Assembly (NCBI GenBank): GCA_023424355.1
Contig: JAFAEA010000218.1
Coordinates: forward strand, 1-12,823
Direction of reading: 5' to 3'
Length of the DNA stretch: 12,823 bases
Source: Chloroflexota bacterium
GTDB taxonomy: Bacteria; Chloroflexota; Chloroflexia; Thermomicrobiales; UBA6265
Below the pieces are notes generated by a model that saw only the letters and a list, made by a program, of their open reading frames with translations, was not told the origin of the DNA and did no database searches. The translations under genes were made by a program, and so were the position numbers. Positions 1 through 6,805 of this stretch are shown piece after piece; position 1 is the stretch's first letter; each line of letters opens with the position of its first letter.

Positions 1-518
1 TGGCTTGCTTCAGCCAGAAACGAATTCTGAGAAGCGTTGGCAATAGTGGCATGGAGGGCGTAATCCTGCTCCACGGAGACATAGATATCTCCCGATTTGG
101 AAGCATCAATCATTGCCTGAACCGAGGCATGGAGCTTTTCGTGATCGGATTTTGTGGCTCGTTTCGCTGCGAGTATCACGATGGTTGGTTCCAGAATCCG
201 GCGCGTTTCGTACAGATATTGCATCTCGTGCATGCTCACATCGCGCACACTCGGTGCCTGATGTGCCGGCCAACTGAGAAGCCCCTCATAATTCAGGCGC
301 TTCAGCGCTTCGCGCAACGGGGTTCTGCCAAACGGAAACAACGAAAGCAAATACGATTCATCCAGCGGAGTGCCCGCGGGCAAGCTGTGGGTAACAATTG
401 CCTTGCGAACTTCCACGTATGCAAGCTGACTCTTCGTGAATGTTGTTCGCGATGGAGGCAGATTGAGCAGGGTGCGAATGAGTTGGTCGTTCTCGTGATT
501 TCCGTTTGCTGCCGACAT
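1..518 (-). CDS. GntR-family (FCD subfamily) transcriptional regulator, partial
   Basis: This minus-strand frame runs from an ATG at 518-516 off the left edge of the window, giving about 172 residues with the C-terminus missing. Residues 33-94 form a GntR winged helix: VRKAIVTHSLPAGTPLDE, then the recognition-helix signature RTPLREALKRL (65-75) and EGLL. From about residue 97 comes an FCD-type helical ligand domain (YLYETRRILEPT), with a DYALHATIANAS segment whose His matches the usual metal-ligand position. A Shine-Dalgarno AGGA lies seven bases before the ATG. Family knowledge: FCD regulators are usually repressors that respond to organic or sugar acids. It follows the MsmX-type ATPase gene on the same strand, so control of sugar uptake or catabolism is a reasonable inference. 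The effector is unknown. The frame is clearly this one because other frames here lack any family signature. Confidence 0.9.
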   Translation of the reverse strand, partial: MSAANGNHENDQLIRTLLNLPPSRTTFTKSQLAYVEVRKAIVTHSLPAGTPLDESYLLSLFPFGRTPLREALKRLNYEGLLSWPAHQAPSVRDVSMHEMQYLYETRRILEPTIVILAAKRATKSDHEKLHASVQAMIDASKSGDIYVSVEQDYALHATIANASQNSFLAEAS

Positions 519-539
519 ACAGGTTCCTGATTGCTATGC

Positions 540-571
540 AAAAGGCGGCAGGAATATACGCTCCTGCCGCC
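540..571 (-). terminator. Rho-independent terminator after the sugar ABC ATPase gene
   Basis: A perfect 10-bp stem (544-553 with 562-571, GGCGGCAGGA/TCCTGCCGCC) encloses an 8-base loop. Read on the minus strand it is followed by TTTT (543-540). It lies 27 bases past the ATPase stop codon and only 25 bases before the gntR start, so it should end most ATPase transcripts and could also limit read-through into gntR. Confidence 0.88.
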
Positions 572-598
572 TCTGCCTGATTTCGCTCAACGCGTGCG

Positions 599-1711
599 TT
601 AGCGGATTGCCTTCTCGGTCTGCGGATCGAAGAAGTGCAGCTTGCTTGGCTCGAGGGCGATCTTGATTTCCTGACCGCGCTCCAGCTTCAGATCTGGATC
701 CATACGGGCGGTGAGGGTGCTGGTGCGAGTGGTGAGGTAAACGAAGATTTCGTTGCCGAGCAACTCAACCACATCCACGGTCACCGGGATGAATGCATCT
801 TCAGGCACAGCGCCACTTGGTACGCGGCTCTGCTCCACGATGTGCTCAGGACGCACACCCATGGTTACCTGCTGACCCTTGTAGCTGGCCAGAGTTGCAG
901 CCTTGTTATCCGGAATGCGCATGCGGAAGCCTGGGTTGGCAGCGTAGAGGCCGCCATCGCCTTCCTCAATGGTCACATCCACGAAGTTCATGCTCGGGGA
1001 ACCCATGAATCCGGCAACAAACTTGTTATCCGGGGTGTCATAGAGGTTCTGCGGTGTATCGAGCTGCTGCAGAACACCGAGGCTCATGACAGCGATGCGA
1101 TCGCCCATGGTCATGGCTTCGGTCTGGTCGTGGGTTACGTAGATGGTGGTGGTGCGAACACGATCGTGCAGCTTCACCAGCTCGGCGCGAGTCTGCACAC
1201 GCAGCTTGGCATCGAGGTTGGAGAGCGGCTCGTCCATGAGGAACACATCGGCGTTACGAACAATGGCGCGACCAAGAGCCACGCGCTGTCGCTGACCACC
1301 GGAGAGTGCCTTCGGCTTGCGATCGAGGTACTGCTCGATATCGAGGATTCGGGCGGCTTCCAGAACGCGCTGTTCACGCTCGGCCTTCGGCACCTTGCGC
1401 AGCTTGAGCGGGTAGGCGAGGTTATCGCGAACGCTCATGTGCGGGTAAAGAGCGTAGCTCTGGAACACCATGGCCACGTTGCGATCCTTCGGAGGAAGGT
1501 CGTTCACAACGCGATCGCCAATAATGATGCGGCCATCGGAAATTTCTTCCAGGCCGGCAACCATGCGCATGGCGGTGGATTTACCACAACCGGATGGACC
1601 TACAACAACGAGGAATTCCTCGTCATCGATTTCCATATTCAGGTTGGCTACGGAAGGGGTGTCGTTTCCGGCGTAAACCTTGGAAACGTTATCGAAGATA
1701 ATACGAGCCAT
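599..1711 (-). CDS. msmX: Sugar ABC transporter ATP-binding protein, MsmX/UgpC type
   Basis: This 370-residue protein is a carbohydrate-uptake (CUT1-class) ABC ATPase that energises import through membrane permeases. The nucleotide-binding domain is complete: Walker A GPSGCGKST (38-46), Q-loop Q84 in VFQSYALYPHM, ABC signature LSGGQ (136-140), Walker B VFLMDEP (156-162) and switch His194 in THDQTEAM. The C-terminal third is the OB/TOBE regulatory domain typical of MalK/UgpC/MsmX, including VRPEHI. Length is normal for the family. The start at 1711 has AAGGAG with a 7-base spacer. No permease or substrate-binding gene lies in the window, so like Bacillus MsmX it may serve several transporters encoded elsewhere; that is inference. 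The symbol denotes the family, since substrate cannot be read from the sequence. UgpC would be an equally valid label. Confidence 0.95.
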   Translation of the reverse strand: MARIIFDNVSKVYAGNDTPSVANLNMEIDDEEFLVVVGPSGCGKSTAMRMVAGLEEISDGRIIIGDRVVNDLPPKDRNVAMVFQSYALYPHMSVRDNLAYPLKLRKVPKAEREQRVLEAARILDIEQYLDRKPKALSGGQRQRVALGRAIVRNADVFLMDEPLSNLDAKLRVQTRAELVKLHDRVRTTTIYVTHDQTEAMTMGDRIAVMSLGVLQQLDTPQNLYDTPDNKFVAGFMGSPSMNFVDVTIEEGDGGLYAANPGFRMRIPDNKAATLASYKGQQVTMGVRPEHIVEQSRVPSGAVPEDAFIPVTVDVVELLGNEIFVYLTTRTSTLTARMDPDLKLERGQEIKIALEPSKLHFFDPQTEKAIR

Positions 1712-1872
1712 CGGTATGCTCCTTCACCGATACAGAAGCAGGATATTCCGGTACATCCGGCAATCCGCCTCAGAAGCGCCCTGTGACCCAGCACAATCGA
1801 TACTCTTGCGATTCGTGCCATCGGTGTCAGATTTCTGCAGCACATCACGGCGCCTTATGATTTGCTTCCACT

Positions 1873-1901
1873 TTTGTACACATTCCTGAAGTGAGTGTCA
1901 A
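1873..1901 (-). promoter_or_regulatory. Sigma-70-like promoter for the sugar ABC ATPase
   Basis: On the minus strand a perfect -35 TTGACA (1901-1896) is followed after 17 bases by TACAAA (1878-1873), a 4/6 match to TATAAT. Transcription would begin near 1866, giving a leader of about 155 bases before the ATG at 1711. The leader has no obvious riboswitch that I could recognise. It is the best promoter-like match I found in the window. Confidence 0.6.
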
Positions 1902-1906
1902 TGCTG

Positions 1907-1922
1907 GAAACGTTATCGTTTC
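1907..1922. promoter_or_regulatory. Candidate operator palindrome upstream of the ATPase promoter
   Basis: GAAACG and CGTTTC form a 6-4-6 dyad (GAAACGTTATCGTTTC) that ends five bases upstream of the -35 hexamer and overlaps the stop codon of the neighbouring methyltransferase gene. A 14-base part of it (TGGAAACGTTATCG, 1905-1918) recurs exactly at 1681-1694 inside the start of the ATPase coding region. The position suits a regulator-binding site, but no binder is identified. A dyad with a CG at each inner edge is loosely like LacI-family operators. Confidence 0.35.
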
Positions 1923-2632
1923 ATGATGTGTACCGATACCACAACATCTGCATCCTTCGGATCCGGCCATGGCCCTCGGTGTTGCGAGGTCTCGATCTTC
2001 CATCCAATCGATGCTGCCCGGCGCACGGCTTCACTGGCGGGCCGTCGCCCGGGTTCGGCCAGAAGCACCACACCATCTGGTGTCAGCATCTTGTCCAAAG
2101 CGATGAGAACCGGCTCGATATCCCGTTCTTCATACAGCACATCGCCTGCCAGAATCACGGGCCACTTCTCTCCGGAATCCTGCAGGATGTGGGCTCGGGA
2201 GTCACGCCAATTCACCTGACGCGTAACGGGGAGTGGCACATTTGCCTGGAGGCAGGTGAGCTCTGTGAGCACGAGGCTCAAGGCGGAATAATCGGTCACG
2301 GTGAGATCAGCATCCGCCATCATCGCGGCGGCGGCAGTGATGCCAATTCCGCAGCCAAGTTCAATCACCTGCCGCCGTTGAACCAGTTCAGGCGATTGCA
2401 GAATCGTGGTTGCCAGCGCGATCCCACTCGGCCAGATCTCCGCCCAATAGGGCAGGTTCTGCTCGGGATCATCCGCAACAGAATCGAGCAATGCATCGAT
2501 GTCTGCCGGTCGGGTGACATCGAGCTGTACGTCTGTACCAGGAATCGCCACCTGCTCGGTGACGAGCGGAGTCACATTGCTCAATATCGCGATTCGGGTG
2601 CTGATGGCAGTGGAGTGGTCACTTGGGGTCAT
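1913..2632 (-). CDS. Class I SAM methyltransferase, protein-lysine methyltransferase (METTL20/21-like) family
   Basis: This 239-residue protein matches the Methyltransf_16-like group that includes eukaryotic METTL21 and ETFB-lysine methyltransferases. It has PYWAEIWPSG (61-70), the hallmark P-Y-W-A...W-P-S/A-G segment ahead of the fold. The SAM-binding glycine loop ELGCGIG is at 91-97, motif II contains D114, and DVLYE (164-168) is the D-x-x-Y/F-E element that lines the active site. The C-terminal strands include GVVLLAEPGR. It would transfer methyl from SAM to a protein Lys or a small molecule; the substrate cannot be deduced. The ATG at 2632 has only a weak GGA ten bases upstream. It is divergent from the PfkB kinase gene. 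A ribosomal protein L11 methyltransferase-like role was considered, but the PYWAxxWPSG signature favours the lysine/NNMT-like group. Confidence 0.85.
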   Translation of the reverse strand: MTPSDHSTAISTRIAILSNVTPLVTEQVAIPGTDVQLDVTRPADIDALLDSVADDPEQNLPYWAEIWPSGIALATTILQSPELVQRRQVIELGCGIGITAAAAMMADADLTVTDYSALSLVLTELTCLQANVPLPVTRQVNWRDSRAHILQDSGEKWPVILAGDVLYEERDIEPVLIALDKMLTPDGVVLLAEPGRRPASEAVRRAASIGWKIETSQHRGPWPDPKDADVVVSVHIMKR

Positions 2633-2728
2633 GGCGCACTGTTCCGGGATGTATACGATATCGAGTATTATTCAATCGCACTTTGCCATTATGGCACCGA
2701 TTGATTGGTTGGACGAAGGTATAACCCG
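2633..2728. promoter_or_regulatory. Divergent control region with a 13-base palindrome
   Basis: This 96-base gap separates the outward-facing methyltransferase and kinase genes. On the plus strand TATTAT (2666-2671) is a plausible -10, but the -35 is poor. An odd palindrome TGCCAT-T-ATGGCA (2684-2696) falls a few bases after the implied start site and could be an operator. I found no convincing minus-strand promoter. The kinase ribosome binding site GAAGGT lies at the right end. Confidence 0.35.
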
Positions 2729-3745
2729 TTGGACGAACTCGACGACATCATTGCCAGCGCGATTGGTGCGAGCCGACATGCCGGACGGCTGGTGACGTTT
2801 GGCGAATCTTACGTGCTCCTCAGCACCGATGGTCGTGATCGTCTGGAGCGTGCCAACACGGCACGCATCGCCGTCGGCGGACCCGAGCTAAACGTCGCCG
2901 CAGCCTATGCCTGTCTCGATCTCGAAGCCTCCTGGGTTTCAACCGTTGCCAACTCGGCGTTTGGCCGGCGAAAACTTCGCGCTGCCCGCGCTGCGAACGT
3001 CGACACACAATTTGTGGAGCTACATGAGGGACGATCGGGGCTCAAGTTCGTCGATGCCGGAGTTGAACCGCGCGATAAATCGGTAATCATCGATACGGGC
3101 AACACCGCGTTTGCCCGCCGCCGTAGCGGTAGTTACGACTGGGATGCAATTCTCGATGGTGCATCCGGCCTCTATATTTCTGGCGCCACGCTGGGCGTGT
3201 CCGCGAGTGTGCGTCAGGATGCCATCGATGCCATGACCATCGCGAATGCGCACGGATTGATCGTGGCGTTCGAGCTCGATTTCCGTGCCGATAACTGGAC
3301 GGAAGCCGATGCGCGGCGCACGTTCTCCGGCGTGGTGCGTCATACCGACGTGCTGTTTACCAATCGGGAGAACCTGGAGACCTTCTTTGGAATCGAAGGA
3401 TCGTATGACACCTCCATGCGATCCGCCATAGAGCGGCTGGGTGTCGCGGCCATCGCGATGCGTCGCGAGCGAAGTCGGGGCAATGGTCGGGTGGCGCTCG
3501 AAGGGCTGGCCATGGGCAAAAACATGAGCATGAGTATCAGTCGTAGCCACACCGTGGAGGTGGTGGATGCCGGCGGCGGGACGGATGCGTATGCAGCCGG
3601 TTTTCTGGCCGGGTATCTCAGCGATCCTTCCGCCATCGGCCGGGCCAATGCTCTCGGTGCTGCCATGAGTGCTTTGGTGCAAACCACTAACGGCGAAATG
3701 CTCACCGCCAGCAGAGCGGAGATCGAGTCGGTTGCGGCGGGGTAG
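2729..3745 (+). CDS. PfkB-family carbohydrate kinase, resembling 2-keto-3-deoxygluconate kinase
   Basis: The protein has about 338 residues. I prefer the TTG at 2729 because GAAGGT sits eight bases upstream; the earlier in-frame TTG at 2705 has no Shine-Dalgarno and directly follows a TGA. Ribokinase-fold features include VTFGE (22-26), the sugar-binding GGPELN loop (50-55), an SGAT segment where this family contacts substrate, and the C-terminal nucleotide/anion-hole motif DAGGGTDAYAAGF (from residue 280). The GE...GG..N layout and GLKFVDAG are closest to KdgK-like sugar-acid kinases, which make 2-keto-3-deoxy-6-phosphogluconate. Odd point: the usual D-T-x-G-A-G-D motif is D-A-G-G-G-T-D here, so catalytic Asp286 is kept but the oxyanion-hole residues differ. 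The family assignment is secure and the substrate is tentative. Confidence 0.82.
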   Translation: MDELDDIIASAIGASRHAGRLVTFGESYVLLSTDGRDRLERANTARIAVGGPELNVAAAYACLDLEASWVSTVANSAFGRRKLRAARAANVDTQFVELHEGRSGLKFVDAGVEPRDKSVIIDTGNTAFARRRSGSYDWDAILDGASGLYISGATLGVSASVRQDAIDAMTIANAHGLIVAFELDFRADNWTEADARRTFSGVVRHTDVLFTNRENLETFFGIEGSYDTSMRSAIERLGVAAIAMRRERSRGNGRVALEGLAMGKNMSMSISRSHTVEVVDAGGGTDAYAAGFLAGYLSDPSAIGRANALGAAMSALVQTTNGEMLTASRAEIESVAAG

Positions 3746-3766
3746 CTCCCCTAATGACCTGATAAG

Positions 3767-4519
3767 ATGCGAAACATGCGTTATTACCAACAAGAGCATC
3801 AATCTGCATACCGAGAGATAGCTGAGGGCGGCCTTCAACAATGGAATGATCCGATGGCCTCCGACGAAGGGTGGACCTTTGACCAGTTTCAGAATCGTGG
3901 ATTTCTGGAACGTGCTTTGCGCACCATCAATTTCCCCGAAGCTGAGACTCCCAGGACTTTTGAGTATGGTTGTGGTACTGGTCCTGCAGCCTGCTTTCTC
4001 GCCTCCCGTGGTTTTCATGTTGAGGCGATGGATCTGATACCTGAAGCAATCGAAATTGGCCAAAGTATGGCAGAGGATCGGGACCTCGATGTCCGGTTTG
4101 CAGTAGGCGACATCTGCAACCTGGAAGCGGATGGTCTTGAACATAGATTTGATTTGGTGGTCGACAGTTACTGTCTCCAATCCGTCGTGACAGATGAGGA
4201 TCGTAAAGCTTTGTTCGCTGCGGTAAAGACCTTGTTAGTGCCCGACGGTCACTACCTCATCTTTACTGCCCTTTGGAATCCCGATCGAATCACAGGCCAT
4301 GACCATTTCTTCGACCAAAACAGAGGCATTCTCTATCAGTTGGTCCGAAATGAAGATGAATTGGATAACATGATACAGATCGACGGCCACTGGTTTGCCC
4401 CGCATCGTCGGCATCTAACTCCGAACCAACTGATTCAAGAACTCACGTCACATGGTTTCGAAGTGAAGCCTGACAGCGAAATAGCAGATGGTAACTTCAT
4501 ATGTCGTCTTGCTTCGTAG
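3767..4519 (+). CDS. Class I SAM-dependent methyltransferase, unknown substrate
   Basis: The 250-residue protein shows a Rossmann-type methyltransferase core: motif I EYGCGTG (66-72), the acidic end of strand 2 (MDLI), motif II-like FAVGDIC, motif III-like FDLVVDSYCLQSV, and a post-core LLVPDGHYLIFTAL segment. It resembles the broad Methyltransf_11/25 group acting on small molecules, but no specificity motif is recognisable. The N-terminal 45 residues are rich in Gln, Trp and acidic residues (YYQQEHQSAY). It starts 21 bases after the kinase stop codon. Neither the ATG at 3767 nor the one at 3776 has a convincing ribosome binding site, so the exact start is uncertain. By eye its third codon positions carry more A and T than flanking genes, suggesting separate origin; this was not calculated. 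Confidence 0.8.
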   Translation: MRNMRYYQQEHQSAYREIAEGGLQQWNDPMASDEGWTFDQFQNRGFLERALRTINFPEAETPRTFEYGCGTGPAACFLASRGFHVEAMDLIPEAIEIGQSMAEDRDLDVRFAVGDICNLEADGLEHRFDLVVDSYCLQSVVTDEDRKALFAAVKTLLVPDGHYLIFTALWNPDRITGHDHFFDQNRGILYQLVRNEDELDNMIQIDGHWFAPHRRHLTPNQLIQELTSHGFEVKPDSEIADGNFICRLAS

Positions 4520-4528
4520 GTTAGAGCA

Positions 4529-4554
4529 GGGTGAATACTAAATCTCATTCACCT
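4529..4554. terminator. Weak hairpin between convergent genes
   Basis: GGTGAAT (4530-4536) and ATTCACC (4547-4553) form a 7-bp stem with a 10-base loop, extendable by one G-T pair. It sits in the 18-base gap between the methyltransferase and thrB stops and overlaps the last codons of thrB. There is no U-tract on either strand, so termination activity is doubtful. Confidence 0.3.
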
Positions 4555-5440
4555 GATACCCGCGCGGCGAAGGCGATATCTCTACCACCCGACCAGGGGT
4601 CTTCACATCTCGGGCAGCGCGGTCCATCGCGGTGGTGACATTCTCGGTGAGATCCGGATGCACCAGAGCCAACACAGTCGGGCCGGCGCCGCTGAGCACG
4701 GCCCCGACCGCCCCCGCTGTCCGCGCGACTTCCTGTAACGGCGTCAGATGCGGGAAGAGCGGTGCGCGATAGGGTTCGTGCAATCGATCCTGCATGCCGG
4801 CGGAGATGAGCGTGTGATCGTGCCGCACCAAGCCCACGGCCAATGCCGATACGGCCGCGACATTCGCGGTCGCATCCTTGTGGGGCACGGTCGCGGGGAG
4901 CGCTGCTCGCGCCGCATGCGTGGCGCCGGTCATATCCGGAATGAACAGGATGGCGGTGAGGCCGAGTTCAGTGGTATCGCAGAGAAGCGTGATTCCACGA
5001 ACCGCCGGCACAGCCATCACGGCACCGCCATAGATGGCAGCACCGACATTATCGCCATGTCCTTCAATGGCCCAGGCTCGTTCGAACAGATCGTCATCAT
5101 CGAGACCCAGATCGAGCAGGGTATTCGCTGCCACCAGCCCCATCGTGAGCGCAGCAGCGGAAGAACCGAGTCCGCGACTCACGGGAATCATGGTGTCGGC
5201 ATTGATGACAACAGGCGGGATCTCCTTGCGGAAATCGTGCGCCAGCATCCGCATGGCACTGAGCGTGAGATTCTCTCGCCCGTGCAGCAGCGGTGCCTCA
5301 GTGCCGGTATTGGTCACGCGATCGTCGCCAGTTTCAGTGTCGATGGTGGCGGTGTTCCAGATATCGACCGCGATGCCGATCGTATCGAAACCGGGACCAA
5401 GATTTGCCGATGTGGCAGGCGCCTTAACCGAGAATCGCAT
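4538..5440 (-). CDS. thrB: Homoserine kinase
   Basis: This 300-residue GHMP kinase phosphorylates L-homoserine with ATP to give O-phosphohomoserine, the substrate of threonine synthase. Diagnostic features are the N-terminal VKAPATSANLGPGFD (5-19), the GHMP ATP-binding loop PVSRGLGSSAAA (86-97), EGHGDNVGAAIYGG in the middle, and the C-terminal GAVLSGAGPTVLAL loop. Length fits the family. The ATG overlaps the last 17 bases of thrC, and GAAGG inside thrC lies nine bases upstream of it, so translational coupling with thrC is likely. The gene is the last of the thrCB pair and ends 18 bases from the convergent methyltransferase gene. No missing catalytic element was noticed. Confidence 0.97.
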   Translation of the reverse strand: MRFSVKAPATSANLGPGFDTIGIAVDIWNTATIDTETGDDRVTNTGTEAPLLHGRENLTLSAMRMLAHDFRKEIPPVVINADTMIPVSRGLGSSAAALTMGLVAANTLLDLGLDDDDLFERAWAIEGHGDNVGAAIYGGAVMAVPAVRGITLLCDTTELGLTAILFIPDMTGATHAARAALPATVPHKDATANVAAVSALAVGLVRHDHTLISAGMQDRLHEPYRAPLFPHLTPLQEVARTAGAVGAVLSGAGPTVLALVHPDLTENVTTAMDRAARDVKTPGRVVEISPSPRGYQVNEI

Positions 5441-6716
5441 TGTCCAGCACCTTCTTCATGGCATCCATCGTTGCTTCGATACGGATCGGTCGATTGGCGC
5501 GTTCGCGAGCGGTGCCGTCAACATCATCCAAATGGTATTTCACGATGTTATCGGTGTCCTTCAGGATGTTGCCGGTCAGCACACCCACCACCTTGGCATC
5601 GGCCGAAATCTCGCCCGCAGCAACCAGTTTGCGGATGCCTGCGAGCGACGTGGCCGAGGCCGGTTCGCAGCCGATGCCGGCTGCATCGATTACGGCCTTG
5701 GCGTCCATGAGCTCTTCATCCGTCACCCTGGTCACCATACCACCGGTATTTTGAATCGCGCGGCGAGCACGCTCGACAGATGCCGGCGCACCGATATTGA
5801 TGGCGGTGGCGATAGTGTTCGGCACCATCGGTTCGTAGTGATCGAATCCGCTTTCGAAGTAGTTGTAGAACGGCGAGGCACCTTCGGCCTGCACGGTAAC
5901 GATCTTCGGCACACTGGAGATGAGTCCCACCGCGTGGGCCTCATGAATCGCCTTGCCGAACGCCGCAGTATTACCGAGATTTCCGCCCGGAAGCGCGATT
6001 ACATCCGGCGATTGCCATCCGAGTTCATCAAGAATCTCAAGCACGATGGTCTTCTGACCCTCTGGTCGGAAGGGATTCACGGAATTGGCGAGATAGACAT
6101 CGAACTCGTTGGTGACCTCGCGTAGCAGCTTAAGTGCGACATCGAAATCGCCTTCCACCTGCACCACGGTGGCTCCAAAGGCCAGTGTCTGGCTGAGCTT
6201 GCCCATGCTGATCTTGCCGTCCGGAATCAGCACCAGAGTCGGGATCCCGGCCGTAGCACCATACGACGCCAGCGATGCGCTGGTGTTGCCCGTGCTGGCG
6301 CAGGCAATCACCTGTGCCCCCACCGATTTGGCATGGCTCACTGCCACCGTCATGCCGCGATCCTTGAAGCTACCGGTGGGATTGTGCCCCTCGTGTTTCA
6401 CACCCATGGCACCGTGCTTCAGGCCGGCGTAATCGGCCAGCGAATCGTGCCAGTACAGCGGGGTATTGCCTTCGCGACGAGTGACGATGTTCTCATCCCC
6501 GAAATCGGGCAGCAGGGCGCTGTATCGCCACACACCGGAGTTGCCGCGCATTGAGAAGCGGTCGGCTTCAAACTCGTTGGGAGAGACAGTGCGATCGAGA
6601 TCGATCACGGCATCCAGCAATCCTCCGCACTCCGGGCAGGAAGTAATGGCCGTGGTTCCGGAAGTGAGGTATCCGCAAGAAGCACACTGGATGGGAAGCG
6701 CGATCGATTCAGGCAT
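5424..6716 (-). CDS. thrC: Threonine synthase
   Basis: The 430-residue PLP enzyme converts O-phosphohomoserine to threonine. It is the bacterial/plant-like form with an N-terminal zinc-ribbon-like segment: C11, C14, C27 and C30 in two CxxC pairs. The PLP Schiff-base lysine is K118 in NPTGSFKDRG. ACASTGNTSAS and PGGNLGNTAAF form the substrate and phosphate-binding loops typical of fold type II enzymes. AAGGA lies 11 bases before the ATG. It precedes thrB in transcription order and overlaps it. A 13-bp perfect hairpin lies just 34 bases upstream of the start, leaving little room for a separate promoter. The aspartate kinase and homoserine dehydrogenase genes of the pathway are not in the window. 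Confidence 0.97.
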   Translation of the reverse strand: MPESIALPIQCASCGYLTSGTTAITSCPECGGLLDAVIDLDRTVSPNEFEADRFSMRGNSGVWRYSALLPDFGDENIVTRREGNTPLYWHDSLADYAGLKHGAMGVKHEGHNPTGSFKDRGMTVAVSHAKSVGAQVIACASTGNTSASLASYGATAGIPTLVLIPDGKISMGKLSQTLAFGATVVQVEGDFDVALKLLREVTNEFDVYLANSVNPFRPEGQKTIVLEILDELGWQSPDVIALPGGNLGNTAAFGKAIHEAHAVGLISSVPKIVTVQAEGASPFYNYFESGFDHYEPMVPNTIATAINIGAPASVERARRAIQNTGGMVTRVTDEELMDAKAVIDAAGIGCEPASATSLAGIRKLVAAGEISADAKVVGVLTGNILKDTDNIVKYHLDDVDGTARERANRPIRIEATMDAMKKVLDNAILG

Positions 6717-6750
6717 GTTGAACTGATTCCTTGTGCGAGGTACGTACGAT

Positions 6751-6787
6751 AAACTCCGCGATTACGTTAGCCGAAATCGCGGAGTTT
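6751..6787. terminator. Perfect 13-bp hairpin between pspC genes and thrC
   Basis: AAACTCCGCGATT (6751-6763) pairs perfectly with 6775-6787 around an 11-base loop. On the plus strand TTTT follows, counting stem bases (6785-6788). On the minus strand, the direction of the neighbouring genes, TTT of the stem is followed by ATCG, a weaker U-tract. It lies 19 bases past the last pspC stop and 34 bases before the thrC ATG. It could be the pspC terminator or a leader element of thrCB. Confidence 0.75.
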
Positions 6788-6805
6788 TGCACATTGTTAT
6801 CAGCT

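Noticed and set aside
51..530. Plus-strand open frame of 159 codons antisense to gntR
   Set aside because: The minus strand carries clear GntR/FCD motifs; this frame has a Cys/His/Arg-rich, shadow-like composition.
635..1786. A long plus-strand open frame (383 codons) antisense to the ABC ATPase gene
   Set aside because: It lies opposite an unmistakable ATPase, shows no domain or ribosome binding site, and is a codon-bias shadow.
3738..3750. Small GGGG-TAGCT-CCCC hairpin at the kinase stop codon as a terminator
   Set aside because: A four-pair stem without a U-tract is too weak, and the next gene starts 21 bases downstream on the same strand.
3020..4180. Minus-strand open frame of 386 codons across the kinase and methyltransferase
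   Set aside because: It crosses two recognisable genes on the other strand and has no family signature.
4748..6125. Two long plus-strand open frames (320 and 363 codons) antisense to thrB and thrC
   Set aside because: They overlap each other and oppose two certain genes; composition is shadow-like.
6755..6794. Ten-codon minus-strand reading frame before thrC (ATG TGC AAA ACT ...) as an attenuator leader peptide
   Set aside because: It has only two Thr codons, no Ile run and no ribosome binding site.
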